Below are positions 12,600-18,122 of a stretch of DNA of 18,122 bases, piece by piece. Source of the stretch: Planctomycetaceae bacterium UBA6894 (lineage in GTDB: Bacteria; Planctomycetota; Planctomycetia; Gemmatales; Gemmataceae); the NCBI GenBank assembly GCA_002451275.1, contig DKBS01000161.1, positions 1 to 18,122 of the forward strand, written 5' to 3'. Positions within the stretch are counted from its first letter, which is position 1; every line of letters starts with the position of its first letter. The notes beneath the pieces are model-generated. The model saw only the letters and a program-made list of their open reading frames with translations. It had not been told where the DNA came from and did not search any database. A program made the position numbers and the translations under genes.

Positions 12600-15500
12600 A
12601 TGGCCAGCTTCCGTCAGGAATGCCCCAGTTGCGGGGACTTGGTCCTTCTCGATTCCAAGCTGGCCGGCAAAAAAACCGACTGCCCCAAGTGCAAGTTCCG
12701 GTTCACCGTGCTGGACCCCAAGGCCCAGGACGAAGACGAGGACATTGATGACGAGGAGGGCGACGAGGACGAGGATGCCCCCCGCAAGAAAAAACAGGGG
12801 GGCAATACCCCCCTCATCGCCGGCATCGCGGTCGGTGCCGTGGCTCTGCTGGGGTTGATCGGCGGCGGCATTTATTTCCTGATGTCGGGTGATTCCGGCA
12901 CACCCTCAGGCTCGGGAAGTGGTTCCAGCGCCAGCAACTCACCGGCTCCCGGCGGTGGTGGCGGCCCTCCCGGTGGCCCCGGTGCCATGATGCCAGGTGC
13001 CCCCGGCGGCATGATGCCCCCCGGTGCTCCAGGTGCACCCGGCAACGAGGCTGCTGGTAGTATTGCCGGGGCCGGTGGCGCTCCAGGCGCCGGCGCCGAG
13101 GGCGCGGCCCAGCCTGCAGCTCCCGTTGTGAATGCGGTGGCCGAAGAAGTCGGCCCCGATGCATCCAATTTATTGCCTGCCGATTCCCAGGCCGTTTTTC
13201 GCCTCCAACTGGACAAGGCCCGGGCCACTTCTTTGGGCAGCCTGCTGCTGCAGGCACCTGGCACCCTCGACGCGGCCGCTATCGAAGGCACATGGGGTTT
13301 CGGCCCAGAAAACATCAAGCAGATTGCCGTCGGCATGCACATCGACCGCCCTTGGAACCTGGCGGTCTTCCGCCTCGAGCAACCAGCCAGCGCGGAAGAG
13401 ATCGCCAAACGGCTCAACGCCCAGCCCCAGGCCGTGGCCGGTGGCCCCGATGGTCAAGGGGCAACCGTCTACCTGCTGCCCAGGGAAGTGGATGCAAGCA
13501 CCAGCGTCTTCGCTCGTATGGTCAATCTGGTTCGCTCCGGCGGCCGCCCCACCAGCCCCCTGGGCCTGTACCAGGTGGACGAGACCAATCTGGTCATGGG
13601 CGATCTGGACCGTCTGAAAACCTACGCCCAGACCGATGTGGCCAAGCTCAAGCGCCTTGCGGAATTAACCGCGCCACCCACATTGGGTAGTGGTGCCGCG
13701 GGTGGCCCCGATGGTGCGGGTGCCCCCGGAGCTCCCGGTGGAGCAGGCGCTCCCGGGGCCCCCAGCCCCGGCGGTTTCAACAAATTCCCCACGGGCGGCG
13801 GCCCGGGCGGGCCCCCCATGCCTCCCACAGGCGGAGCTCCCGGGGGCGCTCCTCCCGGCATGCCAAGCATGCCCGGCATGGCTGGAATGGGCCAACCCGG
13901 CATGCCAAGCATGCCCGGCATGGCTGGAATGGGTCAGCCCGGTATGCCGGGCATGGCAGGTGGCGCGCCCACCGGTGCAGCAGCCCCCACTCCCCCCACC
14001 AAGTTCCTCAACCTTTCCAAACCCATGCAGGATGCCCTTCAGGCGCTGGACAAGGAAAACCCCGGCGCCCTCGCAACTTTCTATGTCGATGGCCGATTCC
14101 TCAAAAACCCGAACCTGGCTCCGGCCATCGAGGGAACCCTGAAGCCCATCCTCAACACCGATGCGGCCATTTTGGGAATCAGCGTACCCACCGGCGCCGC
14201 AGCCGAATCCTTCCGGGTCGCGGTCAGCCTGCTCGATTTCAAACCCGACGCCCTCAAGGCTTCGGTTTACCTGGGCATGGATAACCAGCAGTTCAAGTCA
14301 TTCAGCTCCCAAGGCTATCCATGGCTGATTGCCGGCCTGAAGGTTGCCTTTTCCCACCTCGGTGGCGAAGGCGATAAAGCCCTCAAATTGGCCACCTCAA
14401 TCGGCCAGTCTAAGGTGGATGCTCCTGCCCCAGGAGCAGGTGGATCAGGCGGCGGCATGCTGGGTGGCATGCCCGGCATGGGTGGTATGGGCGGCATGCC
14501 CGGCGGACCGGGCGGCCCTGGCATGGGTGGAATGCCCGGTGGCCCGGGCATGGCCGGCGGCCCGGGTGGAATGCCCGGCGGACCAGGTATGGCTGGTGGC
14601 CCGGGTATGGGTGGAATGCCCGGCGGACCCGGTATGGCCGGCGGTCCAGGTATGGGTGGAATGCCCGGAAAAGCTGGCATGGGGGGAGGCGGACTGGGTG
14701 GTTCCCCTGGAACACCCGAAGCCGCTGGAGCCTCCGATGTGAATGGATCCATTCATGGTGTTCTGCTTTCGTCCGCAACCATCACCACCATCGATCTCAA
14801 GGGTCTTACCGGCCCCATTTACGAGCACCTGATGGAAGGGCTGCGGTCTACGGTGGCCCAGGCCCGGGGTCAGGCCGAATCGTATGTGCCTCTCAACGGG
14901 ATTCACGACCTGGCCAAAGCCCTCTCTGATTTCACCAACCAAGCCAAGGCTTTCCCCAAGGGTACCCTCGAGGGAGCCGATCGCCCCGACCTGCGTTGTT
15001 CGTGGCTGTTGCAGGTGGTGCCCATGCTGCCCGGGTCCAACCTCGGGCCCCAGGTGGAGCCTTTGGTGGCCAAGCCGACCTCCTGGCGCGACCCGCGTAG
15101 CCTCTCGCTGGCAGCGCTGCATATTCCCGCATTTGTGAATACTGTGGATGCCACAGGTTCTTCCCGTGTGCAACTGACCAGCGTGGGTGAAACGCTGGGG
15201 GCTTCGCATTTTGTCGGCATGGCAGGCGTGGGGCTAGATAGCCCGTCCCTTCCCGCCAGCCCGGCTAACCAGACCAAGTTGGGCGTGTTCGGCTACGACC
15301 GCGCCACCACGCTGAAGGAAATCACCGATGGCCCGGCCAACACCATCGCGGTGATCATGGTGCCCTCAGGCAGTCAGGGACCGTGGATCGCCGGGGGTGG
15401 CAGCACCGTTCGGGGCGTGCTAGTCGATGGCAACCCCATCGAACCTTTCCTTGTCCCCTCTCTATACAACCCCAAAACCAAGGCCAAGGAGCGCGGCACC

Positions 15501-16616
15501 TACGCCATCATGGCCGATGGCAAGGTCCGCTTCCTGTCCGCCAGCATCCCGCCCGCCACCTTCCTGGCGTTGTGCACCATCGCAGGGGGTGAATCAGTCG
15601 GCAACATTGATGAGATCGCCCCGGCTATCGGCCCGGGTGGGGAGTTGGTCAGCGCGGCCGCCGCTCCAAAGGCCGCAACCCCCACCCCGGCTCCCGCAGC
15701 GGGTGGCTCACCCAAACCGACTGTCACTCCGACCATCACGGTCAACCCCGGCCGCTACAAGGTTTCCACCGAGATCCGTAAATCCGGTGCGGCACCCCAG
15801 AAAAAAGACGGTGAATGGCTGGTCCAGAAGGTCGGTCCCTTCCTCATCCTGCGCGATGTCACCGGTGGCAAGGATCGGAAAACCCCGACAGACCTGTTGG
15901 TCAACCTCACCGCGGGCCGGTTCGACATAGTCGAATCGTCCCGGAACACAGGGGAGGATGTGGCCAAACAGTCCCTGGTCGCCGATGGCGCCGGATTGAA
16001 ATACACCGCCACGATCAAGAGCGCCGAGAACGGCATCCCCGTGAGTGCGGATGAAGTTATCACGCTCACACGGGTGGGGGATGTGGCCCCAACCGCCAAC
16101 CCCGGCAAGATCTTCCTCACCAAGGATCTTTATTCCTGCGAGAAGATCGACAACCTGCCCACGCTGCCAGAAGGCATCACCGCCGAACAGATCACCGCTG
16201 CAACCAAGCTGCAGGTGCTGGCCATCGATCGCGGTCTTGCGCTGGTGGCGGTGCAGGTTGGCAACCTGGTCGAACCGATGGGCAAGCCGCGGGTGTTCCA
16301 CCTGCTGGCCACGGGCACGGGTGCGGAGGAAGCCAACTTCCACCAATTTGGCTCCCTGACGGTGGCCCCGTTCAGCGCCAAGCAGACCGAACCCGGAAAG
16401 TTCGACCTCACCACCAACATGGGGGTCTTCACGTTCGCCAAGCCAGCCCCGCCGCCCCCCGCCGAAGGCGAACCCGCCCCCGAGGCGGAAAAGAAACCCG
16501 AGGCGGAAGCCAAGCCTGAAGATAAGAAACCAGGCGAAAACGCTCCAGCCGCGGGCAAGCCGGCAGAGGCCCCCAAAGCTCCCGAACCCAACCCAGCCGA
16601 CAAGCCCAAGCCCTGA
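12600..16616 (+). CDS. Giant zinc-ribbon, membrane-anchored DUF1559-type protein
   Basis: 1338 residues from ATG 12600 (GGAG seven bases upstream). The N-terminus is a zinc ribbon (Cys8, Cys11, Cys28, Cys31; CPSCG and CPKCK). An acidic Asp/Glu run (about 44-59), a Lys/Arg patch and one membrane helix (about 71-95) follow. The presumed external part alternates folded regions with Gly/Pro/Ala/Met linkers. One starts near LLPADSQAVFRLQLDKA (about 190). Linkers lie at about 98-165, 362-462 and 617-704. A DUF1559-like region (about 835-1000) contains SHFVGMAGVGLD, GVFGYDRATTLKEITDGPANT, GPWIAGGGSTVRGV and ADGKVRFLS. A C-terminal domain (about 1050-1270) ends in a Lys/Glu/Pro/Ala-rich tail. DUF1559 proteins are hugely expanded in planctomycetes; a role in cell surface or secretion structures is suspected. 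Zinc binding in the cytoplasm with a large outside part suggests signalling or anchoring (inference). The in-frame extension back to 12192 is rejected. Confidence 0.85.
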   Translation: MASFRQECPSCGDLVLLDSKLAGKKTDCPKCKFRFTVLDPKAQDEDEDIDDEEGDEDEDAPRKKKQGGNTPLIAGIAVGAVALLGLIGGGIYFLMSGDSGTPSGSGSGSSASNSPAPGGGGGPPGGPGAMMPGAPGGMMPPGAPGAPGNEAAGSIAGAGGAPGAGAEGAAQPAAPVVNAVAEEVGPDASNLLPADSQAVFRLQLDKARATSLGSLLLQAPGTLDAAAIEGTWGFGPENIKQIAVGMHIDRPWNLAVFRLEQPASAEEIAKRLNAQPQAVAGGPDGQGATVYLLPREVDASTSVFARMVNLVRSGGRPTSPLGLYQVDETNLVMGDLDRLKTYAQTDVAKLKRLAELTAPPTLGSGAAGGPDGAGAPGAPGGAGAPGAPSPGGFNKFPTGGGPGGPPMPPTGGAPGGAPPGMPSMPGMAGMGQPGMPSMPGMAGMGQPGMPGMAGGAPTGAAAPTPPTKFLNLSKPMQDALQALDKENPGALATFYVDGRFLKNPNLAPAIEGTLKPILNTDAAILGISVPTGAAAESFRVAVSLLDFKPDALKASVYLGMDNQQFKSFSSQGYPWLIAGLKVAFSHLGGEGDKALKLATSIGQSKVDAPAPGAGGSGGGMLGGMPGMGGMGGMPGGPGGPGMGGMPGGPGMAGGPGGMPGGPGMAGGPGMGGMPGGPGMAGGPGMGGMPGKAGMGGGGLGGSPGTPEAAGASDVNGSIHGVLLSSATITTIDLKGLTGPIYEHLMEGLRSTVAQARGQAESYVPLNGIHDLAKALSDFTNQAKAFPKGTLEGADRPDLRCSWLLQVVPMLPGSNLGPQVEPLVAKPTSWRDPRSLSLAALHIPAFVNTVDATGSSRVQLTSVGETLGASHFVGMAGVGLDSPSLPASPANQTKLGVFGYDRATTLKEITDGPANTIAVIMVPSGSQGPWIAGGGSTVRGVLVDGNPIEPFLVPSLYNPKTKAKERGTYAIMADGKVRFLSASIPPATFLALCTIAGGESVGNIDEIAPAIGPGGELVSAAAAPKAATPTPAPAAGGSPKPTVTPTITVNPGRYKVSTEIRKSGAAPQKKDGEWLVQKVGPFLILRDVTGGKDRKTPTDLLVNLTAGRFDIVESSRNTGEDVAKQSLVADGAGLKYTATIKSAENGIPVSADEVITLTRVGDVAPTANPGKIFLTKDLYSCEKIDNLPTLPEGITAEQITAATKLQVLAIDRGLALVAVQVGNLVEPMGKPRVFHLLATGTGAEEANFHQFGSLTVAPFSAKQTEPGKFDLTTNMGVFTFAKPAPPPPAEGEPAPEAEKKPEAEAKPEDKKPGENAPAAGKPAEAPKAPEPNPADKPKP
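13857..13940 (+). repeat. Two tandem 42-bp coding repeats
   Basis: Two consecutive 42-base units starting at 13857 and 13899 differ at only two positions, both near the unit end. Each encodes the 14-residue unit GMPSMPGMAGMGQP. A partial third copy follows. Near-identity at the DNA level suggests recent duplication by slippage or recombination. Confidence 0.85.
14449..14705 (+). repeat. Gly/Met/Pro-rich repeat array inside the DUF1559-type gene
   Basis: The 14-base word GGTGGAATGCCCGG recurs at 14526, 14565, 14610 and 14655, giving periods of 39, 45 and 45 bases. The encoded unit is about MPGGPGMAGGPGMGG. The stretch is free of charged residues apart from one Lys near the end and is predicted to be disordered. 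Confidence 0.85.
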
Positions 16617-16655
16617 TTTCAGGTCGGGTTGACCGGCACGGCGATTTGCGCCTAT

Positions 16656-16693
16656 GAGAGCCCCTTGGCAATGGCCAAGGGGCTCTCTTTTTT
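16656..16693 (+). terminator. Rho-independent terminator of the DUF1559-type gene
   Basis: A perfect 14-base stem (GAGAGCCCCTTGGC at 16656-16669 with its complement at 16674-16687) and a four-base loop (AATG) are followed by six Ts (16688-16693). It begins 40 bases after the stop codon and separates this gene from the next. Confidence 0.96.
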
Positions 16694-16791
16694 GGCCCCG
16701 TGGATGAAGAGTTGGCCGCATGGACCGGCAAACACGCCCGATCATGCCGAACCAACTCGCCGGAAGTGTCTGAAACGCAGAGGATTGCGTC

Positions 16792-18122
16792 ATGAAACCT
16801 CACCTTGCTCCCAGCCGGCTTGTCCTGATGGTGCTCCTATGGACCAGCCTGGGTGGTTGGGGGTTGGCCCAGCCGCCGGTTCCACCGGCAGCCCCCGCCC
16901 CGGTGCCTGCCACCTCCACCACGGCCGCCCCGCCAGCCGCCAACGCAGTCCAGCCCGCCGCAGGCCAACCGGATCCCTTGTTGCGCAAGGACAGCCCACG
17001 CCGCCTGCTCGAGACTTTCTATTTCTGCATCGAAGGCATCGACTACAAACCCGAGCTGATCCAGGAAGCCGCTAATTGTCTGGATAATCGCCTGCTCTCC
17101 GAAAGTGCCGTCACACTCGACCTGACTGCCATCCACCTGGGGGAAATCCTCAACAATTTCGGGGTGGCACTGGTTTCCGCACCCGAAACCACCACCCAGG
17201 ACGAGGTGGTCTTGTTGCAGCAGGATGATTTCCGCGTCGCCATGCGCAAGGGACCCGATGGGCAATGGAAATTCAGCCCCGAGACGGTGCAAAAGGTCCC
17301 CGAAATGCGCCGCACCCAAAAGGCACGGGTACGGGCCGAGGGTGCGGGTGAGAAACAGTTCCTCGAGGCGTTCCGCAGCCCCGAAGCCACCTTCCGCACC
17401 TTCCGGCAGGCGGTGGCCCGCGGTGAATTTGGTTCCGCCGCCAACTGCCTCGACAACACGGGTAACAGCCAGCAGATGTGGGACATCAAAGGCCCGCTCT
17501 TCGCGCGGGACCTCGCCTTCGTGATCCAGCGGCTTGGCTTTTTGTACTGCGCTGAACTGCCTGGCGAATCCAGCGGCACTTCGCATTGCTGGCGGGTCAT
17601 CCCGGCCGGGCAGGTCTCGCTGGAACGGGTCTCGCTGCCCGATGGCAAGCTTGCCTGGAAATTCAGCAGGGCCACCCTGGAAGGCCTGCCCAAACTCGTT
17701 AACTACTTCCGACTCAACCAGGCTGAGCCCGACCCGCGCTGGAAGCGGCTGGGTCTGGCGCTCGATTCCACCATCCTCAAGGAAATCGGCGCCAAAGCGG
17801 AAAAAGAGTCGAAGCGCACCGGCAAGTCAGTGATAGCCGCACCCGCCGCCGGCGGTGGCACCATCGATCCCGTCAAGGGACGCCAGACCCCGCGCGCGGC
17901 CGTCATCACCTTTCTCAAGCAGTGCGAGGAATTGCGTGTCCGCACCGAGATCCGCGAAAGCCTCCATGCCGGCATGGATCTGGCCCCCCTGGAGGAACAA
18001 CTGGGCCGCAAGATGCCTGGCACCCAGGCGGCCCTGATGATTGAGGCCATCCTGCGCGCCATGGATTTCAACACCAACATACTCTCAGACATCCCCAACG
18101 ATGAGCCCCAAACCCTGCGGGG
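16792..18122 (+). CDS. N-terminal part of an exported repeat protein, possibly a MscS-type channel
   Basis: Open from ATG 16792 to the window end: 443 residues and no stop. AGAGGA lies seven bases upstream. A signal peptide (LVLMVLLWTSLGGWGLAQ) is followed by a Pro/Ala-rich linker to about residue 60. At least three degenerate copies of one module follow, beginning near 67 (DSPRRLLETFYFCIEGI), 195 (RSPEATFRTFRQAVARG) and 365 (QTPRAAVITFLKQCEEL). The first two copies share an AANCLDN motif and end with a WKFSxxT motif (158-165 and 288-295). From memory, such modules precede MscS-type mechanosensitive channel domains in planctomycete proteins, so the missing C-terminus may be a channel. That part is not visible, so the channel call is inference. 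Export and the repeat structure are seen directly. Confidence 0.75.
   Translation, partial: MKPHLAPSRLVLMVLLWTSLGGWGLAQPPVPPAAPAPVPATSTTAAPPAANAVQPAAGQPDPLLRKDSPRRLLETFYFCIEGIDYKPELIQEAANCLDNRLLSESAVTLDLTAIHLGEILNNFGVALVSAPETTTQDEVVLLQQDDFRVAMRKGPDGQWKFSPETVQKVPEMRRTQKARVRAEGAGEKQFLEAFRSPEATFRTFRQAVARGEFGSAANCLDNTGNSQQMWDIKGPLFARDLAFVIQRLGFLYCAELPGESSGTSHCWRVIPAGQVSLERVSLPDGKLAWKFSRATLEGLPKLVNYFRLNQAEPDPRWKRLGLALDSTILKEIGAKAEKESKRTGKSVIAAPAAGGGTIDPVKGRQTPRAAVITFLKQCEELRVRTEIRESLHAGMDLAPLEEQLGRKMPGTQAALMIEAILRAMDFNTNILSDIPNDEPQTLR

Noticed and set aside
13857..14705. Regularly spaced repeats that could suggest a CRISPR array
   Set aside because: The repeats are in-frame codons for Gly/Met/Pro units, with no unique spacers of constant length and no cas genes.
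10261..16775. Shared 12-mer AAGTGTCTGAAA at 10261 and 16764
   Set aside because: Several 12-base matches are expected by chance in an 18-kb window, and the two copies have different orientation relative to the nearby genes.

Overview
The window looks like chromosomal DNA from a GC-rich planctomycete, most likely from the Gemmata/Gemmataceae side of the phylum. This is a judgement from gene content and style, not a database match. The pointers are a ThuA-domain protein, an exported beta-propeller lactonase and an exported isochorismatase-like hydrolase in one operon; a 1338-residue DUF1559-type protein with an N-terminal zinc ribbon and Gly/Pro/Met-rich linkers; a sigma-70-like factor with extra terminal segments; and, at the right edge, an exported protein built of repeats like those preceding planctomycete MscS channels. 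No tRNA, rRNA, CRISPR array, transposase or phage gene was seen.

Layout. Positions 1-444 hold the end of a small membrane protein gene (+). A four-gene minus-strand operon follows (3657 to 487): ThuA-like protein, lactonase, an unlisted 32-residue single-membrane-span protein (1454-1356), and isochorismatase-like hydrolase. All carry hydrophobic or exported N-termini, so they probably act in the periplasm or at the membrane. A strong terminator (3811-3840) separates them from a PseG/SpsG-like sugar-nucleotide-binding protein (minus, 4960-3881), which lacks the usual catalytic histidine. Upstream of that gene lies an 869-base stretch without a confident gene. It contains a protein-like but frame-switching remnant, a multi-hairpin RNA-like element ending in a minus-strand terminator (a possible attenuator or small RNA), and a hairpin leader for the next gene.

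The plus strand then encodes a two-component system: a membrane histidine kinase (5830-7446) and an NtrC-type sigma-54 response regulator (7472-9025). It converges on a second sigma-54 activator that has no receiver domain (minus, 10115-9072). Upstream of that, also on the minus strand, are a sigma-70-like factor (11237-10284) and an MCE/MlaD protein with an OmpA-like C-terminus (12325-11234). Their genes overlap by four bases. Three regulators aimed at RNA polymerase therefore lie together with one envelope lipid-transport-type protein, which suggests an envelope-stress or envelope-remodelling control region (inference).

Divergently, 12600-16616 encodes the large zinc-ribbon/DUF1559 protein, closed by a near-ideal terminator. 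The last gene (16792 onward) runs off the window. The most interesting leads are the structured leader upstream of the PseG-like gene, the histidine-less PseG homologue, the hidden small membrane protein, the coupled MlaD-OmpA/sigma-factor pair, and the hairpin directly upstream of the kinase's ribosome-binding site.
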